Shown one piece after another: positions 8,922 through 19,849 of a stretch of DNA of 23,402 nucleotides (positions are counted from its first letter, which is position 1; every line of letters starts with the position of its first letter). This DNA comes from Calvatia gigantea (lineage: Eukaryota > Basidiomycota > Agaricomycetes > Agaricales > Lycoperdaceae), in contig JACAAK010000049.1 in the NCBI GenBank assembly GCA_025093985.1, positions 1 through 23,402 of the forward strand. Direction: 5' to 3'. The position numbers and the translations under genes are program-made. The notes beneath the pieces are model-generated. The model searched no databases and was not told the origin of the DNA. It saw nothing but the letters and a program-made list of their open reading frames with translations.

Positions 8922-10930
8922 TCATGAAAATCCACAAATCGTCATTATGATGGTGCATACCCATGACAGCAGCAATGTTATGACCAATAAAATCCCCCCT
9001 CGGGTTGGTCTGAACGGCATGGGTTCAGTCCTCCGAACCAACCGTTCTGCAACGTTACAAAAAACCATCCCGAAAATCCAGTGAGTTCCCGATGTAAGGC
9101 AGAACGGCACGTAATCTTTCTGTCTACGGCTTCCTCTGCGAAACACAATTACCAGCCGCACTGTGCCAAAATTCGGACGGTACTCACAAAGCTATAGCCT
9201 CGGCGACAACTTGGGGTATATGAGTCTCCAACCTGGTGAGGGGGGACTTAGCTTCAACAATGACGAAACCCCCCGCATGAAACTTGGATGCCCAATGTTC
9301 CGCTACCCGCTCATACAGTTCCACCGTACTCCCTCCCCAACTTGATCGCTCTACCTTGAAGTCCTTAAGAAGAGTTTGCTTTGTCACGGAAAATGTGAAA
9401 TAATCTGTGGAGCCTGATAGACGTGTTGTATGACCATCTTTGTTTTTTATTTCCACAGCAGTGCCCTCTCTGGCAACATCTTCCTATCATATTCACGTTA
9501 GCCACGTTAGCCTATTGATCGTTATGTGCATAACATAGATCAGGGCGCACCTTGGCGTTGGACCTTGGAACGGACCCTAGTGAAAATTCAGGGAAACATA
9601 AAACCTGGGTCCTGCCACCAAGGGTCATGACTGCGGCTGACACAAGACAGTATTTTATGTCATTGATAAGCAACCGTGTACTTTCCTCCGACTTGCAAGG
9701 TTTTGTGAAATTGAATAAGCATAAGTCCTTAGTGCAATCCTAGAAAGATGACGTACCAAAATATTCCAGAAATTGTCAATCGTCTTAACCACTCGTTCTT
9801 CCATTTGTTCTAACACATTTTTCCAGGTTATCTCAAAGTTGGCTTTGATTGGTCTGTTTGATGCTAGCCCACCAATCACTCTCTGACATAGAGTCATGGC
9901 AGCAATTTCTCCTTCATCGCGAATGCCCAATCGGCCATAGTCCTTCCTCCTAACAGTCGAAAAGGACTGAGACTGCATAATTATTAGAAACAAAAGCTTC
10001 GGAAGGCAAGAAAATGTACGCACAACTATTTTCTTCTCCACCAATTCCCCAACCTCCTCAATGGCACTCTCAAGGACATCAACTTTGGCCAGAACCGCCG
10101 TTTCAATATCACTGTTTAAGTCTCCACTTGGTCGCGCATCATTCCCTTCAGCGCCTTCATCGCCATCGTCCAGAGTCACTATGCTAAGTTGACTCAGTTT
10201 TCCAGTGTCCAATCCGTAATGCTTACATGACATCCCACCCTGAATGACCTTCTCGACGTCTGTCCCAAGCTTTTTTTCAAAGTCTCGACGCATGTACCTC
10301 AGGATGGCTCCACCAGTATTGAATGTAAATTCGCTACTCGAATCAGAGTCTGAATCCAGGCCCTCCTTCTGCCCAACAGCCTTGAACTGCCCATCCTGCG
10401 CTAGTGCGGAGTAGAACTCATCTGAAGAGGTCAATAACCGTTAATCGTAGTCAGCAGTTTAACCCCAGCAACTAAGCTCCTGGCTCACCAATGTCCTTGA
10501 CGATATTGCGGCTTTCTTTCTTCCTCCCTGGTTGCTGTGAGTCTCGAGCTTGGAGGATTAAGCCATAGACTTCAAAGGAGTCGAACCCAGGTGACTTACC
10601 ACTCCGTTTAATCTGTGTGGTGGGGAAAAGGCTACGGATCTTCGTGAGTTGATCTTGTATAGCTTTGCTGGCGTTTTCAACCTCCTTCCACTTTTGTATG
10701 TCGGACCTAGTGCGCAAGTTCGGGGGTGGCCCAGGCTGGATTCCAGTAGGATCCGAGACTCCGTCATTTGATGGTTGATCTTGCTTGTCGGCGGACTGAG
10801 ACGGTCTTGTTTCAGGGCCCTTCACAGTTTGGTGTTGACTCTGAGCTGAGGTGGCGCTCGAGGCAGCCGCCGGTACCTCACGGGGTTTACCCAGGGGTTG
10901 AGTAGCTTTTTTGGAGGGTTTTTTGCTCAT
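8922..10930 (-). CDS. PD-(D/E)XK nuclease-like protein, tail-anchored, intact
   Basis: Six exons: 10930-10489, 10421-10024, 9972-9757, 9691-9551, 9483-9188, 9135-8922, giving 568 codons plus TGA with consistent phases. A likely alternative splice of intron 4 (donor GTTATG after RPDLY, acceptor GAAG) keeps the frame, gives 572 residues and retains a KVRPDL motif. The N-terminus is low-complexity (Lys, Ser, Gln, Pro) with a charged helix. The middle contains RRKDYGRLGIRDEGEIAAM, CQRVIGGLASNR and coiled-coil-like ELVEKK/EQMEERV. The C-terminal half has RPDL, GGFVIVEAKSPL (E-x-K), HIPQVVAEAIAL and FCLTSGTHWIFG, the layout of PD-(D/E)XK-like domains I associate with agaric multigene families. It ends in a hydrophobic run (GGILLVITLLLSWVCTIIM), probably a tail anchor. 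Tail-to-tail with F-box B; the gap between stop codons is about 90 nt. Enzyme activity is not shown. Confidence 0.7.
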
Positions 10931-10999
10931 CGTAGTAGGATTGGACGTCAGTGGTGCGAGAATAAAAGCACTTTGAAGGGCGTTTTATGTGGGGACTGG

Positions 11000-12130
11000 A
11001 AACCTTGTCGGTTCGAGTGTGGCTTAAATACCGTTTAACCTTAGGTATCATCCAGCGCCACACAATTGGCCACACTGTGGCGCCAAGGAGTTGCACTAAG
11101 AGGACAACAATATAATCAGAAATGCTTCAAAGCAGGTGACACACAAGTTTGGAGGACTCCAGGGCCACAATGAATGGCTTTTCACCGGCTATGACAAAAC
11201 AAAGCACACAGCAACGTGCTGCCTGAACGTCGGATGCTAAAATCTAGTGCAAGGTCTGCACAGCGCCCAAATTGAGGCTGCCCAGTGATTAGTTTGTGAA
11301 TGTAGAGACCCGATCGGGAGGAAGATGCCATTGTAAACCCCGCCACAATTGGCCGCCGAATACACAAAGAACCAGGTGAAGCCGCATGACCCACCACAAG
11401 GCACATACGGAGGGACAGTGGGCATCTTTTACTGCGGAAAGGTCGGTGGCCGAGCAATCAGCGCGATGGCAGAACAAAGCAGTCTTGTAGATCTGCTAAA
11501 TGGGGGATAAATACTCATAAAGTCAAAGCGGTTAGGGTTTCCACATGTTGTACCCAGTCTGAGGAACCGAATATCAACGGCGGCCTTGCCTTCTACTCAG
11601 CGAATGTCATGGATATAGAGAGTGAGCTCCAAAGAGCTGGAAGGCCTGCCAAACTCCGACACGGATATGACCTGTCAAGAGGCGCGGGGTGCCACTCCTA
11701 GGGCATATGCTTTTCTTGCACCCATGGGTGCCAGCCTCATGGTCATCAACTTCATTGTCGTCTGTGGATCTCCGCAATACATGATTCAAAAATCCCGGCT
11801 AAATGCAACTCGTGCATAAGCATCGGCATTATTGTATTAATTCGCGCTCAGGGGCTGGAGTTGAGAACCCCTGATTTTGCTCTCAAGCTGTAGATGTCCT
11901 CGCTATCGCTGGGACGGACGGCCGGGCGCCTGTAGGTACGAACGTGGGTGATATACAGATAAGCAAAGGATGCCAGAATGACTCGAGCGAGCTAGTGACA
12001 GACGTGAGATAACCTGCTGACGTTCAGTCCCGAACAGCCGAAGAAAAACATTCATTTGGATATATTTTGAACTACCTTATTCCTAACTTGGTCGCTGAGC
12101 ACCAAAATGACGTGCATGGCCAAAGAGTTC
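11000..12130. other. 1.1-kb stretch without a recognisable gene
   Basis: Only short open frames occur here, none with a recognisable domain or a paralogue in the window. It holds the upstream region of the nuclease-like gene and ends where F-box copy C starts abruptly. 'GTGTACTAGTAGTGTACT' just before that junction is a small direct repeat that may mark the breakpoint. Confidence 0.4.
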
Positions 12131-12156
12131 ACTAGTGGTGTACTAGTAGTGTACTC

Positions 12157-13492
12157 GTCTTGCAATCGATCAAATCTGGAGGAGAAAGAGAGTAGTCCCT
12201 ATGAAACCCAAGCTCGACATGCATAAGGATACAGCGGACTTCAGTGCTGTTGCCGGTGGACGCTGGCTTCTCGCTGCTCGGAAAACCGGGCATGTGGATT
12301 TCTATGACCTCAGTTCGAAAGAACCCATTCCCCAGGTGCTGTTGGAACCCTCTACGCCAAATGCAGAGGAAGCAGGGCCAACACAACCTGTTGTGGACAT
12401 CAACCAGGAGCAACCAATCCTTGACTTCACTTTCGTCTTCAGTGCTACTGGATCCATATGTCTGCTTCATGTGTTGATTCTGCACGCTCCGTGAATGACT
12501 AATTTTCACCAATAGGGTTCAAAAGGCCCAGTTTCGGGTGGTTGCACATTCGACAGGCACGAAGTTGGTTGGCATCGACAACTTTCTCAGCACACAAACT
12601 CATTTCGGTTCCGCACATCAGAAGGAATGTTGTCACATGTACAATCGCATTGAGTGGTGGCCTCACCACACGTACTATCGCCGAGGGCAGGAACAGCTGG
12701 ATTGAGGTGCTTTCAAATGGAAAGAGTGCACATCAACAGAACTCATGGTTGCGGTCATCCGCGTCCACACGACCCTGCGAATTGTATGTGGTCCTCAGGA
12801 GTATGTCTTACTTTGCTAGGATTTGCAGCTTATTCGGAATGAAGGGCAGAATATACTTCATCGGTGAGGATCGGATCTTTGCGTTGCTGAACGTCAAATC
12901 TGCATTCACCGGATACTGCCTTTATCTCGCCTCGGGGACTGGGACCTGGAGGCCGAATACCAGGATGATGAGGACGTCGCAGAGGCCATGTGGTTCTATG
13001 ACGAGAAGCCTCTCGCTTTGAGGAACGTCCCATCTCTCTACTTTGACGGTTCCACCGGCTATCGTCTCATTGTCCAGGACAAACGTGACGTTGTTGGCAT
13101 CCATATCCCCCTTTCCCCCGACAGCCAGCCGTGCGTTCAATTCCGAATACGGTCGTATTTCTCGACCTCTGTTGCGACCGGTTTATAAAGGGCTGTGCAT
13201 GTACAAGGAGTCGCCTGCTATCCGATTTGGCCACAAGTGGGATGGCAATGCTGACGCCAATTTCGTCAATTTTCAAAATGGGGAATATTCGCACCTTGCT
13301 GAAATATTCTTCGATGAAGAGACTGGACGATGTCTTCTCAAGGAAACTCGAACAGAGATTTGGATATATGATTTCATGTTTAGTGTCCATACTTTTTGTT
13401 ACCCTAGTCTGATGCTGATTTCCGTGGACAAAAGCCATATGGAACCCAACATACACCTCGCGAAATGGTTTTCCCTCTCTAACTTACGATAA
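12157..13492 (+). pseudogene. F-box family copy C, 5'-truncated and frameshifted
   Basis: Homology to copy B begins abruptly inside exon 3 (codons for RLAIDQIWRRK), so the anchor exon, the F-box and the start are missing. What remains is 12157-12459, an intron 12460-12515, exon 4 12516-12783, an intron 12784-12844 and exon 5 from 12845. Lesions: two extra nucleotides near 12709 (GTGCTTTCAAATGG against GTGTTCAAATGG in B), a one-base loss near 12880 (ATCTTTGCG against ATCCTTTGCG), a disturbed stretch around 12930-12960, and a two-base loss near 13187. The end runs past the stop used by A and B (…FMFSVHTFCYPS…), as in copy F, so C and F are one subtype. Both are followed tail-to-tail by related NLR relics. 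Confidence 0.8.
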
Positions 13493-13559
13493 TTATTCAT
13501 GCCGCCGTTCTCCAACGTGCGCCCGCTCCCAAGCACCCAAATTCTTTGGTTCAGTTAAG

Positions 13560-14870
13560 AAATGATGCCGAATACAAATCAGTAATTCCTCAATGCCCTG
13601 ACTTCTCGAGCGAAGGGGCCCTGATCGCTGAATGGAGCTTTTGGAGAGCACCATAGACAACATTGTGCTGTAAATCAAACAGCGTAGTGACAAAACGCGA
13701 GCGAATATCCATCCTCACTCCCTGTCCCTTGACCATATATGAACCTCCTCCAAATGTATAAGTCTGTCACAACAATTTCGAAATCGGCAACATAGACTTG
13801 GGTGCACCATCCGGTATTGCGGAATGGGACGCTTAGAGGGTGAGAGAGGGCCCAGTCTAAGGCTCCTGGTGACAGAAACAATGATGACGAGTTGGAAGAT
13901 GGGTCGTGTCCGTGTAGGTCCCCGGTGTAGCGAATCACTGTTGGGGCAAGGACAGCGAGTCCCGACGATGTCCTCACTATACCTTACTCGACTAGCCAAG
14001 GCTCACCAATGGGTATGAGATCCCCGTATGCTTGATGTATGGCTAATGTACCTGTTCAGTCCCGAGAAGTACTCCTGATTTTGAGGCCTTTGCCGTCTCC
14101 TCTGCGACATTTGAACAATAGAAAAATTTTAGCACTGACGAGACATGAAGCCACAACATCGGATAGGCATGCCCAGTGTTGGTGGTTCGGACACCAGGGC
14201 GGTAACTAGGGGAATGACCATGAGCATCCAATTCTGTCCCGCGCATGGCGAACTGAGTGATACTGTAAAACTAGCCACAGCATCGGGGAACGTCGCACGA
14301 GTGCTGAATACTCTCGTCCCTTTCTCCTTGGTTTGCTTGATGTGTGCAGCTGACTGGCTCAGCACCAAGTCGTGAGAGTGGCTGAACAACCCCGCTGTGC
14401 TGCGGGGCACGAAGGAACGACCTGACGCTTGGGGATTCGTTCCAGTGAAGTACCTTGGCACTGGCCAGCACGTTCGCGACCTTGGTGATGTGAGGATACA
14501 ACCAGGTTCACTCTTTTTCACTCAGGTCGGTGATTACAGCCACGGTCGCTTGTTCCCCCAACCCTGCCTCTTCAACATAAGGAGAGGGGAGACTCTTGGA
14601 TGGGGCATTCAATATTCAAATATTCAATGATGGCTGGCTGCCGCCCAATATGGCTGACCCGGACCTAGTTCCCCCTCGGTTTTGAAAGACCTCATTTGGT
14701 ACAACCTTCACCCCATCTGGGTTTTCGACGCTGATTTGCCGAGGAGAGGGTGCCGAAGAGAGTTAGTAAGGCCATCGACGCTTAAAAGAGAACGGAAGAG
14801 GAAGGGAACCGTGCAAGGGTGTTCTGGGTGCCGGTTACAGTCATTCCCCTACGCATATTCGACTAGGTGT
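13560..14870 (-). pseudogene. NLR2: NACHT NLR relic
   Basis: Landmarks in NLR order on the minus strand: a 5' part with ISVENPDGVKVVPNE (about 14690-14735), the linker LFSHSHDLVL (about 14361-14390), ELDAHGHSPSYRPGVRT (about 14190-14235, matching EFDASGHVPGCHPGTRT of NLR1), MLWLHVSSVLKFFYCSN where the P-loop should be, VAEETAKASKSGVLLG, and near 13620-13690 a winged-helix remnant (FDLQHNVVYGALQKLHSAI). The P-loop is unrecognisable, most of the NACHT core including Walker B is deleted, and the frame changes several times. Its head faces F-box D. Confidence 0.7.
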
Positions 14871-14924
14871 CAAGGTTGCGGGGGCCTAGGTATTGGTAGG
14901 AAGGTGAGCTCGCTGTCTGGTTAT

Positions 14925-15228
14925 CACAGTAGATGATGAATGTACTGAACGGTTGAGTGCACCACAATAAAAAATAGCTTGGCATGAGTCCACAGTAGAA
15001 GGTGAGAAGCTGGTCCCCCTTCAGACTGAGGTCGCGACGGGTCGATGAGGAAAATCGCGGCAAATAAGGAGAGTCAGGTCATAAGCCATATTCCACCCTT
15101 TCCCTGCCAGGCTCCCACCACAACGAAGATATTTATCTATAAATGCAGACAAAGGCGTCAGCGCCGAATCATTTTTAGTATAAAGACTATTGATGCTGAC
15201 CTCCGAATGACACTACAGTCTCGGAGGA
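14925..15228 (+). promoter_or_regulatory. Shared divergent promoter region, NLR2/F-box D
   Basis: This sequence recurs upstream of E, F and G and, inverted, at 6690-6945. Shared blocks in order are 'CACCACAATAAAAAATAGC' with 'GAGTCCACAGTAG', 'GGTCGATGAGGAAAATCG', 'GAAGATATTTATCTATAAAT' (an A/T-rich TATA-like box near 15126-15142), 'GCAGACAAAGGCG' and 'TTGATGCTGACCTC'. It lies between two divergent gene heads. That it is a promoter is inferred from position and from its retention with each copy. Confidence 0.45.
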
Positions 15229-17005
15229 ATGATACGCACGATAAGGCAGATTCGCAGAAATCGTTGTCACGCAGCGCCTCAGTGCAAGAAGTGTTTCAAC
15301 TTTTTTCTCCTGGCAATCTGTGGGTTCATCGGAATTGTCTACAGTACGATATTCAATAAACTACAGAGAAACATCGCTCATTCGCCTGTAGCTTTTTCCC
15401 GCAAACATGACCGCCGGCCATTGGGCATTCACGACCTGCCTCTCGAACTGCTGTCCGAAATTGCGTCACATTTAGATTTCGTTGACGTGATTTCACTGCG
15501 CCAGGTGCGTCACAGCTATTTTTAATATGATATCTACTCAAGCAGTGTCTAGTCAACCAGAAAACTTCGCGAGGCGACAGAGGCGCGGGTGGTCTGGCAC
15601 TCACTTGCGAAGAGATATACCACCCGACATTTCAACATCCCCCGCCCAGAGAACGGGACTATCGACTCTCTTCCAACCAATGATCTTCGTGAATGGACAT
15701 GGCCTCGTCTTGCGATCGATCAAATCTGGAAGAAAATGACGGTGGTCCCCACGACGCGCTGGCTTGACATGCATAAGGATACAAGGTGCGTGGACCTCAT
15801 CCCAGGTGGACGTTGGCTTCTCGCTGTCCGGAAAACCGGACATGTGGATTTCTATGACCTTAACTCGGAAGCACCCGCTCCCCTGTCGTTGCTAGAACCC
15901 TCTTTACCTGGGAAGGAAGAAGTAGGACCGACAAACTCGTCGCGGACATCAACCGCGAAGCACCTCTTCTCGATTTCATGTTCGCCTTCAGCTCCATTGG
16001 GACCATACCTCCGCGTCAGCTTCGACATTTCCGTACTTTGCGGCCAGCTACTCATGTGTCTACAGGTCAAGGGCAACGAGTTGGGTGGTTACACGTTTGA
16101 AGGGCACATCTAGCTGGTGCAGGACCGTCGTCCACTCTCACGGCACACAAACTCGTTTCAATTCCACACCTCAGAAGAGGTATAGGTGTGTCCACAATCG
16201 GACTCAGCGGTGACCTCGTCGCGCGAAATGTCGGTAGTGGATGGGATAGTTGGATCGAAGTATTCAAATGGAAGGAATGCACACCGACAGAGCTCATGTT
16301 GGCAAGTATACGCATCAAGGAAGGCTTCCACTGTGTATGTTGATTTAACCATTTTTCGCTTGATGCAAAGAAACTTAGTCACCCCGGACACAGAAAAAGA
16401 TATACTTCATTGGGGAGGACCGAGTCCTTTGCGTTGCTTCGGACGAGATCTTCATCTACCAGGTGCCGCCTTTCTCTCGTCTCGCTGTGGACTGGGACCC
16501 TGAGGTCGGATATCAAAGTGACGAGGATGTCATACAACCCATCTGGTCTTATACCGATGAACACTTCGCCTTGAAGAGCACTCCATCCTTTTACTTTGAT
16601 GGTGCTACCAGCTATCGTCTCATAGTCCAAGATGAGAGGGTTCTGTTCGGCATCTACATTCCTCTCTCCCCTGGTCATCAACCCTGTGTTTCTTTTCGAG
16701 TACAATCCCCTTTCTCACTCCCTATTGGCACTGGCCTATACAAGGGATGTGCAACATATGGGCATGCACCTGTCATTCGCCTTGGGTATGGATGGGATGG
16801 CAATGCTGATGCTAACTTCATCAACACTCAAGGGAAAGGATATGCCCCCTTTTCGGAAGTACTTTTTGACGAGGAGACCGGAAGGTGCCTTTTCAGAAAA
16901 ACCGTGAATAAATTCTGGGTGGTCGATTTCATATCTTACTTGCATCAAAGTACAACAGAACCCATATTGTATGTCCTTACACTCCCTCTCCCCCGAATTC
17001 CATAG
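15229..17005 (+). pseudogene. F-box family copy D, nearly full length, broken
   Basis: Exons are 15229-15343, 15392-15504, 15553-16014, 16066-16334 and 16394-17005 (TAG). Exon 1 starts further upstream than in B and encodes a basic, Cys-containing lead (RRNRCHAAPQCKKC) before the hydrophobic FFLLAICGFIGIV. Exon 2 is 113 nt as in B and E, and holds HDLPLELLSEIASHLDF. The 48-nt intron 2 contains an in-frame TAA, which shows that the segment must be spliced. Lesions: one base missing near 15931-15937 (GACAAACTC against GACGAAACTT), shifting the frame before intron 3, and a TGA at 16098-16100 in exon 4 where B has CGA. Exon 5 is fully open and diverges most from the other copies, with a longer tail (YLHQSTTEPILYVLTLP). 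It could still make a C-terminal fragment. Confidence 0.75.
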
Positions 17006-17690
17006 CTTTTTAGGCTTAACGGATACCTGATTTACCTGATCAGCCAGGAAGGTGTGACCACGGTGCCCCAAACAGGACGATGTGTATCTATGACCGCGCT
17101 CCGACCAACAGTGTCTTCTGTATCTAACCCTGCAACGGCCCCCATTATACCTCCATTTCGGTGACCATGCCCCATTTGACTTGCGCAAATCACCCTATCA
17201 CGTTCGCCCATATAATCGTAATGACTGAGATTGGAGACCTCGAGGGTAGTCGTCTAACGTGCAACCCTGCCAAAGTTGGGATGCTAGTGGGACAATATCC
17301 AGGAGAGTTGGAGGGTGGCCCGTGCTGCAAGGAAGGCGCCATGAGAGGTTAGGTAACAGAGGTCTGCTGGGAGGGTGAACCCAGGCGATTTTTAGGAGGG
17401 ATTTTGCGAAATTGAAACATGAGGGAGGATTAAATGAAGGAAAGAGTGAGGTGATCGTTCGATGAGCGTGACAAGAGAGCCCGCATTTAACAAGTTAGGC
17501 AGTTCCCGAGACAAACAATATGATTCCCCTGTTGAAAGGAATGATCCCAAAGTGGCCATGAGTACTTGAGTCGTGATGAAGACTGGGGGTAGTTGTTGGC
17601 ACCAACTGAGACAGATCATCGAGTAATCCCGTTAACAAGGAATCCATGGTCAGAAATGCGATGTGAGCCCTGAACTGGCGGACTTACTAA
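17006..17690. other. 0.7-kb stretch without a recognisable gene
   Basis: This separates the end of F-box D from the NLR4 relic. Open frames on either strand are short and unrecognised. If D once had a complete tail-to-tail NLR like C and F, its body would have occupied this interval, but I see no NACHT or winged-helix motif here. Confidence 0.35.
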
Positions 17691-18027
17691 TCACTTTGAA
17701 CGCACACTTTGCACACTCTTTTTTGGAACAGTACGCTTCCAAGCATTCAAAATCCCTGACTCGGCCAAGGGGCGACGCAGGATAATAAAATAATTTTTTG
17801 CCACCCCGGCCCCTCGGGCAATGGTAACTTGCTTACTGTGGTCGCCCGTCCCCCCAACTCTACCCCTGAACATAAGGAGGAGGGGACTGTCAGACAGAGC
17901 ATCCAACAATGGGGTATTCTGGCTGATGTTCAATGCGATGGGCCTCGGCTTGGGTTCGTCTCCGTTTGGGAGGGCATGCTGAAGGGGTCCACCATAACAA
18001 CACAATAACAACGGGGAACCACTTCAT
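17691..18027 (-). pseudogene. NLR4: 5' remnant of an NLR gene
   Basis: An ATG at 18027 opens MKWFPVVIVLLWWTP, which matches the NLR1 start MDWFAVVIALLAISF, followed by a basic PPKRRRTQAEAHRIEH stretch. The frame ends at a TGA about 40 codons on. DNA related to the following NLR region continues ('CCTCCTTATGTTCAG' at about 17868-17882; NLR2 has a near match), but the linker and NACHT domain are absent. Its head faces F-box E across about 320 bp. It is a truncated duplicate. Confidence 0.55.
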
Positions 18028-18079
18028 GACGGGAGGGAACGAGCTCAACACCCAGCTATTCGAGAATCATAATTTACAG

Positions 18080-18348
18080 TCGACAGCAAACATTCTGGAA
18101 ATTCAAATGCACCACAAAAAATGGCTCAGTGTCATGGGAGTCTGGATCATGGCGTTTGGAGTCGCGACTGGTAGATGAGGAAAAACAGGGCCGTGAGCCC
18201 AATTCCGTTGCTAGTAACTTACTAACACAACAAAAATGTTTACATACGAACGACCAAGATTTCAGCGCTGGGTTGTGTTTGAAATTCAAATTATTAATGC
18301 TGGCCTCGATACCCAAATTTGAGCGCTGTAGTCTTAGAGGGGTGATTG
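18080..18348 (+). promoter_or_regulatory. Shared divergent promoter region, NLR4/F-box E
   Basis: This diverged copy of the 14925-15228 region retains 'CACCACAAAAAATGGCT', 'GTCGCGACTGGTAGATGAGG', an A/T-rich 'TTCAAATTATTAATGCTGGC' block and the order of elements seen upstream of D. Promoter function is inferred from position. Confidence 0.35.
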
Positions 18349-18711
18349 ATGTATGACAAGAGGGACCATTGTCACCCGTTGCAGTGCAAGAAGCGTGACA
18401 AGACGCGTTCTTGCCTCTTTGATTCTCACGTTCTGAATTCTAACCCTCGCATGTTGCTTAATTTTCTTCTTCTGGCCGTTTGTGGAATTGTTGGAATTGT
18501 GAGTAAGTGACCCAACAGACTTCGTGTCAACATAACTCATTGATGCTTTTTCAGCTTTTTTCCGTAAATTCGTCCGATGGCCGTTGGGAATCTATGACTT
18601 GCCACTCGAACTGCTGTCGGAAATTGCGTCACATTTAGATTTTTTTGACGTGATTTCATTGTGCCAGGTGCGTCACAAACCCGCCTAAGCGGCACTTAGT
18701 CTACCAGAAAG
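18349..18711 (+). pseudogene. F-box family copy E, first two exons only
   Basis: Exon 1 (18349-18502) starts at an ATG and encodes MYDKRDHCHPLQCKKRDKT, an open linker and the anchor MLLNFLLLAVCGIVGIV. A 52-nt intron with GTAAGT and TTTTTCAG ends follows. Exon 2 (18555-18667) is 113 nt as in B and D and carries FFRKFVRWPLGIYDLPLEL and the F-box start. The intron-2 donor is present, but the intron is shortened and homology stops near 18711, inside the start of exon 3. From 18715 the sequence is the promoter region of copy F. The frame is open to that point, so it could make a truncated anchor-plus-half-F-box peptide, but not a complete F-box. Confidence 0.7.
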
Positions 18712-18714
18712 CAA

Positions 18715-19030
18715 AATGGGCTACAATAAAAATCGCTTGGTATTAGTCCACGATAGGTGGTGGGAGAATAGATACTGGTTCTTGTTGAAGTCACAACAAG
18801 CGGATGAGGAAATTGGGGTAAGTGAAGAATATTGGGGGTAAGCCCAACTTCCGCCAATTCTCTACTACCACAATGGATACATCTGCCTACAAAGGCGGAC
18901 AAAGGTGTCGGCACTGGAATATGCTCGGAAATGATATGGGTTATCCATACTGACCTCATGTACAACACTTAGCTTCAATGTTCAAACGTTTAATTGACGC
19001 GAGGGGTGCACCAGTGATGTGAAGGGAGGT
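18715..19030 (+). promoter_or_regulatory. Promoter-region repeat upstream of F-box F
   Basis: This matches the regions upstream of D and G: 'GGGCTACAATAAAAATCGCT', 'TTAGTCCACGATAGG', 'GCGGATGAGGAAATT', 'GGCGGACAAAGGTGTCGGC' and 'CATACTGACCTCATG'. It follows the truncated copy E with no NLR between, so the usual divergent partner is missing here. Confidence 0.4.
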
Positions 19031-19849
19031 CAGTGTCACGCGCCACAGCACAAGAACTGTGACAGACGCGTTCTCGCGCTTCTAACCCTCACATGCTGCC
19101 AAATTTTTTTCTTATGGCCATATGTGGAATTGTCGGAATTGCAAGTAAGCGATTTGACAAACTTCAGGTTAAGATAGTTTATTGACGACTTTTCAGCATT
19201 TTTCCGTAAAATTTCCGGACGGCCGTTGGGAATCCATGCCTTGCCTCTCGAACAATACACCACCCGACATTTCAACATCCCGCGCCCAGAGAGTGGAACT
19301 ATCGACACACTTACAACCAATGACCTTCGCGAATGGATATGGCCTCGTCTCGCAATCGATCAAATATGGAGGAGAAAGACCATGGTCCCCACGAAACGCA
19401 GGCTTGGCATGCTTGAGGACACAATGGACTTGAGTATTATACCTGGCGGGCGCTGGCTTCTTGCACTTCGGGATACTGGACATGTGGATTTCTACGACCT
19501 TAATTTGAAAGAGCCTGTCCCCCGGCCATTATTGGAACCCTCCGTGCCAAGCGCGGAGGCAGGCCCGACGAAACTTGTTGTAGACATCAACCGAGGGGCA
19601 CCAGTCCTTGACTTCACTTTTGCCATCGGTGCTACTGGATCTATATGTCAGTTTCATGTGGTTTATTATCCATATTCGATGAATAACTTATTATCATCAA
19701 CAGGGTTTCAAACACCCAGTTTCGGATGGTTGCACATTCGGCGCGCATGGTTAGTTGGTGTCGGGCCATCGGCCACTCTCTCAGCCCACAAGCTCGTTTC
19801 AATCCCGCACATCAGAAGAAATGCCGTCACGTGTAATATAACATTGAGT

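Noticed and set aside
10995..11020. A possible tRNA, from a GGTTCGAGT box
   Set aside because: It does not extend to a full B box (GGTTCGANTCC), and no A box or cloverleaf arms could be found.
11182..11477. Three overlapping minus-strand frames
   Set aside because: They are mutual shadows with no domain and low-information composition.
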